Source of the DNA: Paraburkholderia sp. SOS3
GTDB taxonomy: Bacteria > Pseudomonadota > Gammaproteobacteria > Burkholderiales > Burkholderiaceae
NCBI RefSeq assembly: GCF_001922345.1
Contig: NZ_CP018812.1
Location: 2,542,001 to 2,606,000 of the forward strand
DNA: 64,000 nt
Direction: 5' to 3'
Made by a program: the position numbers and the translations under genes. Within the stretch, counting starts at the first letter, position 1. Every line of letters starts with the position of its first letter. Below, in pieces: positions 33,638-43,283 of this stretch. The notes beneath the pieces were generated by a model. The model did no database searches and was not told the origin of the DNA. It saw only the letters and a program-made list of their open reading frames with translations.

Positions 33638-34144
33638 ATGAGCACAGGTGCAAACATCGTCGGCAGCGGCCGCGACATGGCAAATGGGCCGGGACCAGAA
33701 GTGATGGCCGCCGCCACGCTCGACGGCGATCGTGTCATCAGTTCGGATGGCCATGACATCGGCAAGCTCAAGGACATCATGCTCGACGTTCGCTCGGGAC
33801 GCGTCGCGTATGCGGTGCTGTCGACCGGCGGCTTTCTTGGCATCGGCGACAAGCTGATGGCCATTCCATGGGGCGCGCTCACGCTCGACACGGACCGCAC
33901 ATGCTTCGTGCTGTCTTTAACCGCCGAGCGCGTGAAAAACGCACCGGGCTTCGACAGGAATCATTGGCCGTCCATGGCGGATGAAACCTGGGCGACGTCG
34001 ATCCACCAATACTATGGACGCGAGCCGTATTGGGGAAGCGACGCAGGCAGCCGCTATCGTTCGACCGAATTCGACGCCCGTGACGCCGGCGATATTCCGC
34101 CCGGTTCGTCGGACGCGCCCGAGGCCGGCGGCGTGAAGCTTTGA
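33638..34144 (+). CDS. PRC-barrel domain protein
   Basis: A 168-residue protein with a PRC-barrel: DGDRVISSDGHDIGKLKDIM, LDVRSGRVAYAVLSTGGF, and IPWGALTLDTD, followed by an extended C-terminus rich in Asp/Gly (GREPYWGSDAG). The domain occurs in photosynthetic reaction centre H subunits and in many stress-induced proteins with unknown roles. TTCGGAG precedes the ATG. It lies 83 bp after the HAD gene and 15 bp before the DUF3175 gene. Confidence 0.92.
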   Translation: MSTGANIVGSGRDMANGPGPEVMAAATLDGDRVISSDGHDIGKLKDIMLDVRSGRVAYAVLSTGGFLGIGDKLMAIPWGALTLDTDRTCFVLSLTAERVKNAPGFDRNHWPSMADETWATSIHQYYGREPYWGSDAGSRYRSTEFDARDAGDIPPGSSDAPEAGGVKL

Positions 34145-34159
34145 GGGAGGACACAGGCC

Positions 34160-34570
34160 ATGACTACGATCCGTTCACGCTCCCCATCGCGCAAATCCAC
34201 CGCGAAACATCCGTCCGCGCGCAGCAAGGGCGGCCGGCCCGCGCGTCAACGCCATAAGCATGCGGCGCAGCAGGCCAAACCCGCCGCGAACGACAAATCG
34301 CGCCGCTGGTCGCACGAGGTGATGGAGCACAGCGACGCGATGGACCTCGAGCGCGACATCTTCAAGACCGGCAATGCACAGGACATCGCCGAATCGCTGA
34401 AGCGTTCCTCGACGCACAGCAAACGGCGCAAAGGCACGCCGTTTCAGTCCGCTATGTCGATGCTGAACTTTTATATCAACCGTGCCGGACGGAATCTGCC
34501 AAAGAGCCGCCGCGCTACGTTGCAGCAGGCAAAGCGCAAGCTGCGCGAAGCGTTCGGCCGCGAGCCGTGA
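34160..34570 (+). CDS. DUF3175 domain protein
   Basis: A 136-residue basic protein. A Lys/Arg/Ser-rich N-terminus (about 1-47) is followed by the DUF3175 core: RRWSHEVMEHSDAMDLE, IFKTGNAQDIAESLKRS, and the tail SAMSMLNFYINRAGRNLP. The domain is of unknown function and is typical of Burkholderia stress loci. The basic composition suggests nucleic-acid contact, which is inference. GAGGGAGGAC precedes the ATG. It is probably cotranscribed with the PRC-barrel gene. Confidence 0.9.
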   Translation: MTTIRSRSPSRKSTAKHPSARSKGGRPARQRHKHAAQQAKPAANDKSRRWSHEVMEHSDAMDLERDIFKTGNAQDIAESLKRSSTHSKRRKGTPFQSAMSMLNFYINRAGRNLPKSRRATLQQAKRKLREAFGREP

Positions 34571-34781
34571 AAGGCTGCGAGGATAAAAGAGCGAACATCG
34601 GTGAACCACGCCGGACAACAAGGGTGATGATAAGGATGCTTAACCGGTCTGCGTGCAACGGCGTGCGTGCAGCGGCCCACGTGCAGGTATGCGATCTTTG
34701 CCTGCATGCGCATCAGCGCATATAACACGATGCAACCTTGTCCGCCGCTCATGGCGGCTGTTCCATGGAACGGCGACGGTC

Positions 34782-37700
34782 GTGAAGACGAAGCATGTGA
34801 CCGGTGTACGCATCGGCAGCCTCCTGTTACTTTCGAAAACACTCACGATTCATGCGGTCGCCGCTTGCAACAGCAACGCTCCGCTGTCCAATGCGTCGGT
34901 CACGTGTACCGGGTCCAGCTTTGCGCCCGTGATCGCACAGAGCGGCAGCACGAACGTCTCGGTGAGTGTTGCGCCGGGCGCATCGGGCAGCTTCGTGCAT
35001 GCAAGCAGCCCGATTGCGTTGAGCGTCGAGCAGAGTAGCGCTGTCACCAGCAACGGCTCGCTATCGCTGACGGGCGGCGGCGGCACCGGCACGCAACGCG
35101 GTGCGGTGCTGCTAGCCGCGGGCAATGGCAATCGGTTGACGAACGGCGCCGGCGCCACGATCGATACGGCAGGCGCCTTCAACGATGCGATGGCCGCGAA
35201 CGGCAGCGGCAACACGCTGACCAACCTCGGCGCGATCACGACCGCGGGTCCGAACGCCTACGCAATGACGGCGGCGTGGGGACAAACGAATGCCGGCCAG
35301 TTGAACAACACGCTCGTCAACGCCGGTCTGGTTAATACATCCGGCACCAACGCGCGCGCGGCATCGATACTCGGCGGCAACGGCACGATCAGCAATAGCG
35401 GGACGTTGTCGACCAGCGGTGCGATGAGCCCGACCGCGTATATGCAAGGCAACAACGATCATCTGATCAACACCGGTTCGATCAATGCGACAGGTCAGAG
35501 CTCCGACGCGGTGTTTTCGAATACGGCCAGTTCGTCGTTCAATGCGCTGATCGAAAATCGCACCGGCGGTCAGATCGTGTCGCAACACGCGGCAGGCATT
35601 CGCACGCTCAACGGCAATTCGACCGTGATCAACGCCGGGCTCGTGCAAAGCGGCATGGGCACCGCTATTTCGATGGGTGGCGGCAACGACGCGCTGATTC
35701 TGCAGACCGGCTCGACGATTGTCGGCGGCGCCGATGGCGGTGCTGGCACGAACACCGTGACGCTGCAAGGAAACGGCACCGCGGATAATGCATTCACGAA
35801 CTTCCAGACGCTGCTCGTGCAAGGCACACTGTGGAACTGGAGCGGCACGGGGACGTTTTCGACGGCGCACGTGCAAAGCGGCACGCTCGCGCTGACCGGC
35901 ACGCTCAATGCGCCCGCTACGGTCACGGCGACAATCGATGCGGGCGCAACGATCATCGCCGATGCGGGGAATCTGCCGCTTCACGTGGTCGACAACGGTC
36001 TTGTGAATTTCGCGCAGGAGGCGGACGGCGTCTATAGCGGGGTGATCGAGGGTGCCGGCGCCGTGCAAAAGAACGGCGCAGGCAGATTGACGCTTGCGCC
36101 GTCCGCGACGAGCGGCAATATCTATTCGGGCGGCACGCTGATCGCGGGCGGCGTCGTGGCGATTGCCGCCGACAATGCACTTGGCGCGTCGACGGGCCGC
36201 CTCGCATTCGACGGCGGCACGTTGCAGCTGAACCGGAGTCTCGACCTCGCGGCGACACGCACCATGACACTAAGCGCAGCGGGCGGCACGATCGATACGC
36301 AGGCATTCGATTCGACGCTCGCCCAGCCCGTGACCGGCAACGGCACGCTGACCAAGACCGGCGCCGGCATGCTGCTGATGAACGGAGTCAGCACCTACAG
36401 CGGCGCTACGAACGTGACGGCCGGTACGCTCGCGGTCGGCGACCCGATGCACACGAAGGCCGCACTCGCCGGCGGCGGCGCGATGAACATCGATGCCGGC
36501 TCCACAGTGGGCGGCTATGGTTCGATAAACGGTGCCGTGACGAACAACGGCACGCTTGCCGTGGCGAATGCGTTGCCCGCGTTCGCCGCCGCGTCCAACG
36601 GCATATTCAATCTGAACGGCGCATTGACGAATGCCGCGCTCGTCCGGATCGGCGGCCCGGCGGGCACGACGCCTGGCAACGTCCTGCGCGTCGCGGGCGA
36701 CTATGCAGGACGGGACGGCGCGATCGCGCTGAACACGGTCGTCGGCCTCGACGATGCGCCGTCGGACAGGCTCGTCATCGACGGCGGCAGTGCACGCGGT
36801 TCGACGGTGCTGCAGGTCGCAAACGCGGGCGGCACGGGCGCACAGACCGCGGTGAACGGCATTCGTGTGGTCGAGGCGGCGAACGGCGCGACGACCGATC
36901 CCTCGGCGTTTCACCTGTCCGCGCCGATCAAGGCCGGTGCCTATACGTACTACCTTGCGAAGGGGGGCGTGACGGCTGGTACTGCGAACGACTGGTTCTT
37001 GCGCAACACGGTCGCACCGCAGCCGGGGTTGCCGCAGCCTGTTGCGCCATCCGGGCCCGGTGCGCCGCCGTCGCCGCCTCCCTCTCCTTCGGATGTGGTC
37101 GCGGTGCCGGTTGCGGCCGCGGGTACGCCGCCCCTGCCGGCGCCGCCGCCCGCCGGATCGGCCCCGATTCCGCTGTACCGTCGCGAAGTGCCGTTGTATG
37201 CGGCCATTTCAGGTGTCGCAAGACAGTTGGGCATTTTGCCGATCGAGACGTTTCACGATCGCCAAGGCGATCAGTCTTTGCTCGCCGGCTACGGCGCGCT
37301 GCCAGCCGGATGGGCGCGCGCATGGGGCAATCACGGCGTGCTCGCCGAGGACGGCGCCGCAAGCCCGGAATTCGATGGCGCGACATTCGGCGTGCAGGCC
37401 GGCCACGATCTGTATGCGGACGCAAACGCGAGCGGCGCGCGAGATCGCTACGGCCTCTTCATCGGATTTGCGCGCGCAACGGGCAGCGTCGATGGCTTCG
37501 CACTCGGCGCGCCGAATCTCGATGCCGGACATCTGGCGATCGACGCGTACAACGTCGGCGGCTACTGGACGCACATAAGCGCAAGCGGCTGGTACACCGA
37601 TATGGTTTTAACGGGCGGCTCGCTTGCCATAAAGACGCAATCGCGCGACGGCACCGATGCGACGACGCACGGGCACGACATCGCCGCATCGGTCGAAGGC

Positions 37701-38129
37701 GGCTTGCCGTTCGCACTGTATGGCGGCGCGCTCAGCGTCGAACCGCAGGCCCAATTGATCTGGCAACACCTGTCGCTCGCCGATTTCAACGACGGCGTAT
37801 CGAGCGTCTCGTTTTATAGCGGCAACGCGCTGATCGGACGCCTCGGCATGCGTCTCAAGGGTCGCTTCACCGCAGCAGGCACGCGCATCGAACCCTGGCT
37901 GCGCGTGAGCGTGCTGCGCGCATTCGGCAGCGACGATCAGGCAACCTTTGCCGGCAGCACGGAGATCGATACGAAAGTCGGTCAAACCGCCGCGCAGATC
38001 GGCGCAGGCATTGCTGCGCAGCTCGCGAAATCGGCTAGCGTCTACGCCACTATCGGCTGGCTCACGAACCTCGGCGGCGCGCATCAACGCACGATCGGCG
38101 GCAATGCGGGCGTGCGCTGGACGTGGTGA
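34782..38129 (+). CDS. Autotransporter (type Va) with beta-helical passenger
   Basis: A 1115-residue surface protein. The N-terminus MKTKHVTGVRIGSLLLLSKT is a signal region. The passenger is Asn/Gly/Thr-rich with repetitive beta-helix units (NTLVNAGLVNTSGTNA, SNSGTLSTSGA), ends with autotransporter-associated repeats (GTLTKTGAGMLLMNG, SGATNVTAGTLAVGD), then a Pro-rich hinge and a beta-barrel about 265 residues long ending in Trp (VRWTW). The hinge to barrel starts near PLYAAISGVARQLG. No catalytic motif was found, so an adhesin is likely. The start is uncertain: GTG at 34782 gives the best signal peptide but weak ribosome-binding sequence; the frame is open up to 34653. Confidence 0.88.
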   Translation: MKTKHVTGVRIGSLLLLSKTLTIHAVAACNSNAPLSNASVTCTGSSFAPVIAQSGSTNVSVSVAPGASGSFVHASSPIALSVEQSSAVTSNGSLSLTGGGGTGTQRGAVLLAAGNGNRLTNGAGATIDTAGAFNDAMAANGSGNTLTNLGAITTAGPNAYAMTAAWGQTNAGQLNNTLVNAGLVNTSGTNARAASILGGNGTISNSGTLSTSGAMSPTAYMQGNNDHLINTGSINATGQSSDAVFSNTASSSFNALIENRTGGQIVSQHAAGIRTLNGNSTVINAGLVQSGMGTAISMGGGNDALILQTGSTIVGGADGGAGTNTVTLQGNGTADNAFTNFQTLLVQGTLWNWSGTGTFSTAHVQSGTLALTGTLNAPATVTATIDAGATIIADAGNLPLHVVDNGLVNFAQEADGVYSGVIEGAGAVQKNGAGRLTLAPSATSGNIYSGGTLIAGGVVAIAADNALGASTGRLAFDGGTLQLNRSLDLAATRTMTLSAAGGTIDTQAFDSTLAQPVTGNGTLTKTGAGMLLMNGVSTYSGATNVTAGTLAVGDPMHTKAALAGGGAMNIDAGSTVGGYGSINGAVTNNGTLAVANALPAFAAASNGIFNLNGALTNAALVRIGGPAGTTPGNVLRVAGDYAGRDGAIALNTVVGLDDAPSDRLVIDGGSARGSTVLQVANAGGTGAQTAVNGIRVVEAANGATTDPSAFHLSAPIKAGAYTYYLAKGGVTAGTANDWFLRNTVAPQPGLPQPVAPSGPGAPPSPPPSPSDVVAVPVAAAGTPPLPAPPPAGSAPIPLYRREVPLYAAISGVARQLGILPIETFHDRQGDQSLLAGYGALPAGWARAWGNHGVLAEDGAASPEFDGATFGVQAGHDLYADANASGARDRYGLFIGFARATGSVDGFALGAPNLDAGHLAIDAYNVGGYWTHISASGWYTDMVLTGGSLAIKTQSRDGTDATTHGHDIAASVEGGLPFALYGGALSVEPQAQLIWQHLSLADFNDGVSSVSFYSGNALIGRLGMRLKGRFTAAGTRIEPWLRVSVLRAFGSDDQATFAGSTEIDTKVGQTAAQIGAGIAAQLAKSASVYATIGWLTNLGGAHQRTIGGNAGVRWTW

Positions 38130-38259
38130 GCGAGCGCATCCGACAGCTTGTCCGCTTCAGTCCGTCCCCTTACGCCGATACCACCGATGGCACGCGTGCC
38201 GAAAACCTGCGAGACTTTCGTCCTGAAGACGCAATCGGGCGGCCTGCCGCCCTCTGGAT

Positions 38260-41200
38260 ATGGCTCGCCGCGCCCCCACCTACGGTCGCATGACTTCCGG
38301 CTCTTCCTCTGCCGGCGCGCTCGCCGGTTTCCACCCGGTCGTTGCCGGCTGGTTCTCGAAAACCTTCCCCGCTCCGACCGACGCGCAGGCTGCCGCGTGG
38401 CCGCTGATCCGGCGCGGCCGGCCGACGCTCGTCGCCGCGCCGACCGGTTCGGGTAAAACGCTTACGGCTTTTTTATCGGCGCTCGACGAGCTCGTGCGCG
38501 AAGGGCTCGCTAACGGCGGCGCTTTGCCGGACCAGACACTCGTCGTCTATGTGTCGCCGTTGAAGGCGCTATCGAACGATATCCGTATCAACCTGCAGGC
38601 ACCGCTGGCCGGCATTGCGCAGGAGCTCGCCGAACGCGGCCTGCCGCCGCTCGAGATTCGCACCGCCGTGCGCACCGGCGACACGACGCAACAGGAGCGC
38701 GCCGCGCTGCGCAAACGCGCCGCGCACATTCTCGTCACGACGCCGGAATCGCTGTACGTGCTGCTCGGCTCGGAGTCAGGCCGCGCGATGCTCTCGACCG
38801 TGCGCACGGTGATCGTCGATGAAATCCATGCGATGGCGGGCAGCAAGCGCGGCAGCCATCTCGCGCTTACGCTCGAGCGGCTCGATGCGTTGTGCGGTCG
38901 CCGTTTGCCGCGCATCGGGCTGTCCGCGACGCAAAAGCCGATCGGCGCCGTCGCGCATTTTCTGGTCGGCGGCGCGAGCGTCGACAGCGATGCGCCCGCG
39001 GACTGCGAAATCGTCGACGTGGGCCATGTGCGCGCACGCGACCTTGCGCTCGAAATTCCGCCGGTGCCGCTCGAAGCCGTCATGTCGAACGATGCGTGGG
39101 AGCTCGTCTATAACCGGCTCGCCGAACTGGTCGCGTTGCATCGCACGACGCTCGTGTTCGTCAACACGCGGCGCATGGCCGAACGCGCGGCGCGGCATCT
39201 GACCGACCGCCTTGGCAAGGACGCGGTCGCCGCGCACCACGGCAGCCTCGCGAAAGAACATCGCTTCGATGCCGAGCAGCGGCTCAAACGCGGCGAATTG
39301 CGCGTGCTGATCGCGACCGCTTCGCTTGAACTCGGCATCGATATCGGCGACGTCGAACTCGTTTGCCAGATCGGTTCGCCGCGCGGGATCGCGCCGTTCC
39401 TGCAGCGTGTCGGGCGCTCGGGCCATCAGGTGGGCGGCATGCCGAAGGGACGTCTTTTTCCCGTCTCGCGCGACGATCTGATTGAATGCGCGGCGCTGCT
39501 CGATTGCGTGCGGCGCGGCGAGCTCGACGCATTGCGGATTCCACGCGCGCCGCTCGACGTGCTCGCGCAGCAGATCGTCGCCGAAGTGAGCAGCCGCGAA
39601 TGGAGCGAGGATGCGCTCTTCGAGCGGTTTCGCCAGGCGGCGCCGTATGCGGCGCTCGAGCGCGAGCAATTCGATGCGGTGCTCGAGATGCTGGCCGAAG
39701 GCTTTACGACGCGCCATGGCACGCGCGCCGCGCATATCCATCGCGATGCGGTGAACGGCACGCTGCGCGGCCGGCGCGGCGGCAAGCTGTATGCGGTCAC
39801 GTCCGGCGGCACGATTCCGGAAAACGCCGACTACTCGGTGATACTCGAGCCGCAAGGCGTGCAGGTCGGCACGGTCAACGAAGACTTCGCGGTCGAAAGT
39901 CTGGCCGGCGATGTCTTTCAGCTCGGCAATGCGTCGTACCGCATCTTGCGAGTCGAGAGCGGCCGTGTGCGCGTCGAAGATGCGCACGGCCAGCCGCCAA
40001 GCATTCCGTTCTGGCTCGGCGAAGCGCCGGGGCGCAGCGACGAGCTGTCGTTCGGCGTGGCGCGCTTGCGGCGCGAGATCGAGCGCATGTTGGCGGACGA
40101 CGATGCGGGCAGTGACGGCGATGCATCCGTGGCTGCGGAGGTCGTTGCACACGCAACGGAATCGAAACCTGCAGCGCGCCGCCGCCCTGCGCGCGATGTG
40201 GCGCCCGCAGCGCATGGCGCAATGGATGAAGCGCATCTCGCTGTTCATGAACCGCTTGCGGGAACCGCCGTCGCAGAATGCCTACGCGTGCCCCACGGCA
40301 TGGAGCGCGGCGCCGGACGCACGATCGAACGCGCAATCGAACGCGCAATCGGGCGGCTCGTCGACGAGATCGGCATCTCAGAGCCCGCGGCACGGCAGAT
40401 TGTCGAGTATCTTGCGCGCGCGCGCCAGGCGCTGGGCGCCTTGCCGACGCAGGACACGCTCGTCATGGAGCGATTTTTCGACGAATCGGGCGGCACGCAG
40501 CTCGTCATTCACTCATTGTTCGGCAGCCGCCTGAACCGCGCATGGGGCCTCGCCCTCAGAAAGCGCTTTTGCCGCACGTTCAATTTCGAACTGCAGGCCG
40601 CCGCGACCGAAGACGCGATCATTCTTTCGCTGACCAGCAGCCACAGCTTCGCGCTCGACGAAGTGTGGCGCTATCTGAACTCGAAGAGTGCCGAGCATCT
40701 GCTGATTCAGGCCCTGCTCGACGCGCCGCTGTTCAACGTGCGGTGGCGCTGGAACGCGACGACGTCGCTCGCGCTGCCGCGCTATACGGGCGGCCGCAAG
40801 ACCGCGCCGCAACTGCAGCGCATGCGTAGCGAAGATCTGCTCGCGGCCATCTTTCCCGATCAGGTCGCGTGCGCCGAAAACATCGCGGGCGAGCGCGAGC
40901 TGCCGCGCCATCCGCTCGTCGATCAAACCATCGACGACTGCCTGAACGAGGCGATGGATACCGAAGGCTGGCTGCAACTGCTGCGCCGCATCGAGCGCAA
41001 GCAGGTGACGCTAATCGCGCGCGACCTGCCCGCGCCGTCCGCGCTCGCCGCCGAGATTCTGACCGCGAAGCCATACGCCTATCTCGACGATGCGCCGATC
41101 GAAGAACGCCGCACGCAGGCGGTGCTCAATCGCCGCTGGACCGACCCCACGTCCGCCGACGACCTGGGCGCACTCGACGCCGACGCAATTGCGAGCGTGC

Positions 41201-42969
41201 GCGAACAAGCGTGGCCGCAAGTGCGCAGTGCGGACGAAATGCACGAGGCGCTGAACACGCTCGCGTGCATCACCGCCGCCGAGGCGCAGCAGAACGAGGG
41301 ATGGCCGGCGTGGCTCGCGACGCTTGCGCAGTCGGGCCACGCGACGCGGCTCGCCATCGCGCCGCACGACGCGCTGTGGGTACCCGTCGAACGCCTGAGC
41401 TGCGTGCGCGCACTCTACCCCGACGCGCCGTTCGAACCGAAGCTGCGCGTGCCGAAGGCGTACGCCGATGCATGGAACGAAGACGACGCGCTCGTCGAAG
41501 TCGTCCGCGCGCGGCTCTCGGGGTTCGGTCCACTGCCGCTGCCCGCGCTCGCGCGTGCGCTTGCGCTGCCTGCATCGGCCGTCGCGCAGGCGCTCGCGCG
41601 TCTCGAAGCGCAAGGCTATGTGATGCGAGGCCGCTTTACGCCGGGCCTCGCGCCGGACGCGGCCGATGAAGAATGGTGCGAGCGCCATCTGCTCGCGCGC
41701 ATTCATCGCTACACGGTGCGCAAGCTCAGGCGCGAGATCGAACCCGTCGAGCGCCATGACTTCATGCGCTTCCTGTTCGCGTGGCAACGCGTGACGCCGG
41801 AGACGCGCGGTACGGGCCGCGACGCGCTCGCAGCCGTGCTCGATCAGATGGAAGGCTTCGAAGCCGGCGCCGCCGCGTGGGAAGAAGACATCCTGCCCGC
41901 GCGCATGAACGACTACTCGCCGATGCTGCTCGATGAACTGTGCCGCGCGGGCAAGATCGTATGGACACGCTTGACCGAGCGTTCGCGCACGACGAGCGCG
42001 CCTGTGCGCAGCACGCCTGTCGTACTGTTGCCGCGACGCCATCTCAATGCGTGGCAGGCGTTGTTCGATTCTCACGCGCAGCTTGAGCTCTCGTCGCGCG
42101 CGCAGCTCGTGTACGAAGCGTTGGCCAGTCACGGCGCGATGTTTTTCGACGAACTCGTGGCCGATGCGCATCTGCTTCCAGTGGAACTCGAAAATGCACT
42201 CGGCGAACTGGTCGCGGCGGGCCTCGTGCATTCCGATAGTTTTGCCGGCTTGCGCGCGCTGCTCAAGCCCGCGTCCGCCAAACGCAGTGCGTTTCATCAC
42301 GGCCGGCGCCGCGCGGCGATGCCGCTGATCGGCGGGATGGACGATGCGGGGCGCTGGGCGCTCGTGCAGCGACGCAAGGCGCCGGTTTCCGATGCGGCGG
42401 CAACCGTTGCGAGCGCAACGACGGCGCGGTCGTCGGCGGCCTCGGGTGTCGGCGCCGCCTCTTCCGCGCGCCGCGCACCTTTCCCGTCCGACGTCGTCGA
42501 GCACATCGCGCTGACGCTGCTGCGCCGCTATGGCGTCGTGTTCTGGCGGCTGCTCGAACGCGAAGCGCAATGGCTGCCGCCGTGGCGCGACCTGCTGCGT
42601 GTCTATCAACGGCTCGAAGCACGCGGCCAGGTGCGCGGCGGACGCTTCGTGAACGGGCTGTCGGGCGAGCAGTTCGCGCTGCCGGAAGCGATTCCAGTGC
42701 TGCGCGAAGCGCGCCGGCGCAGGCAGGACGCATCCGATCGGCACGACGCTGGCAACCACGCCTTCGTTTGCATTGCCGCTACCGATCCGCTCAATCTGGT
42801 CGGTACGCTGCTGCCCGGCGACAAGGTGCCGGCCATCGCCGGCAACCGCGTGCTGTTTCGAGACGGCGTGCCGGTCGCCACGCTAGCCGCCAACGCATTC
42901 AACTACCTCGAAGAAACGGATGCGGCCGCGCGCGAACAGATGCGCGCGTGCCTTGCGCGGCGCCGCTGA
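38260..42969 (+). CDS. lhr: Lhr-type ATP-dependent helicase
   Basis: A 1569-residue superfamily 2 helicase of the large Lhr family. Walker A APTGSGKT is at about 60-67, the Walker B box DEIH at 187-190, and motif [11 protein letters not shown], motif [10 protein letters not shown] and motif [10 protein letters not shown] follow. The winged-helix and Lhr core domains lie between about 400 and 900, and the long C-terminal domain reaches the end. Two low-complexity inserts stand out: about 609-700 and about 1375-1405. Lhr is a 3'-5' DNA helicase linked to DNA repair. Starts at 38260 or 38290 are possible. It follows the autotransporter by 130 bp on the same strand but is functionally unrelated. 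Confidence 0.94.
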   Translation: MARRAPTYGRMTSGSSSAGALAGFHPVVAGWFSKTFPAPTDAQAAAWPLIRRGRPTLVAAPTGSGKTLTAFLSALDELVREGLANGGALPDQTLVVYVSPLKALSNDIRINLQAPLAGIAQELAERGLPPLEIRTAVRTGDTTQQERAALRKRAAHILVTTPESLYVLLGSESGRAMLSTVRTVIVDEIHAMAGSKRGSHLALTLERLDALCGRRLPRIGLSATQKPIGAVAHFLVGGASVDSDAPADCEIVDVGHVRARDLALEIPPVPLEAVMSNDAWELVYNRLAELVALHRTTLVFVNTRRMAERAARHLTDRLGKDAVAAHHGSLAKEHRFDAEQRLKRGELRVLIATASLELGIDIGDVELVCQIGSPRGIAPFLQRVGRSGHQVGGMPKGRLFPVSRDDLIECAALLDCVRRGELDALRIPRAPLDVLAQQIVAEVSSREWSEDALFERFRQAAPYAALEREQFDAVLEMLAEGFTTRHGTRAAHIHRDAVNGTLRGRRGGKLYAVTSGGTIPENADYSVILEPQGVQVGTVNEDFAVESLAGDVFQLGNASYRILRVESGRVRVEDAHGQPPSIPFWLGEAPGRSDELSFGVARLRREIERMLADDDAGSDGDASVAAEVVAHATESKPAARRRPARDVAPAAHGAMDEAHLAVHEPLAGTAVAECLRVPHGMERGAGRTIERAIERAIGRLVDEIGISEPAARQIVEYLARARQALGALPTQDTLVMERFFDESGGTQLVIHSLFGSRLNRAWGLALRKRFCRTFNFELQAAATEDAIILSLTSSHSFALDEVWRYLNSKSAEHLLIQALLDAPLFNVRWRWNATTSLALPRYTGGRKTAPQLQRMRSEDLLAAIFPDQVACAENIAGERELPRHPLVDQTIDDCLNEAMDTEGWLQLLRRIERKQVTLIARDLPAPSALAAEILTAKPYAYLDDAPIEERRTQAVLNRRWTDPTSADDLGALDADAIASVREQAWPQVRSADEMHEALNTLACITAAEAQQNEGWPAWLATLAQSGHATRLAIAPHDALWVPVERLSCVRALYPDAPFEPKLRVPKAYADAWNEDDALVEVVRARLSGFGPLPLPALARALALPASAVAQALARLEAQGYVMRGRFTPGLAPDAADEEWCERHLLARIHRYTVRKLRREIEPVERHDFMRFLFAWQRVTPETRGTGRDALAAVLDQMEGFEAGAAAWEEDILPARMNDYSPMLLDELCRAGKIVWTRLTERSRTTSAPVRSTPVVLLPRRHLNAWQALFDSHAQLELSSRAQLVYEALASHGAMFFDELVADAHLLPVELENALGELVAAGLVHSDSFAGLRALLKPASAKRSAFHHGRRRAAMPLIGGMDDAGRWALVQRRKAPVSDAAATVASATTARSSAASGVGAASSARRAPFPSDVVEHIALTLLRRYGVVFWRLLEREAQWLPPWRDLLRVYQRLEARGQVRGGRFVNGLSGEQFALPEAIPVLREARRRRQDASDRHDAGNHAFVCIAATDPLNLVGTLLPGDKVPAIAGNRVLFRDGVPVATLAANAFNYLEETDAAAREQMRACLARRR

Positions 42970-43283
42970 ACTCGCAGATACGCAGGCGCGTCGCCTCTCG
43001 GCGGCCTGTTTCAGGTAGCCAGTGCGCATATTCAGGATTCGTGGCGCAATCAAGAATCGGCCGACGTCTGTCTCGGCGCAACATCGTTGGCTATTGCTAT
43101 TAAGAATGTTCTGCGCTACACCGTTAACCTGTTCGGAGCCCGAAATCCGTGCTTCCTTCGCTACAATGGGGACCGCTTTCCGCACGCCGACCGTCTGCCA
43201 TCGCCCGCTCGAGTCCGTTTTTTGCTGGTTACGTTGTACCGGCGCGAGGACAGCTGGCAATTTTTGCCCGGATACCCTCATTC
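42970..43283. other. Intergenic region before rpfR
   Basis: No gene supported. The stretch is somewhat AT-richer around 43075-43160 and should contain the rpfR promoter; no clear operator or terminator was seen. Confidence 0.45.
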
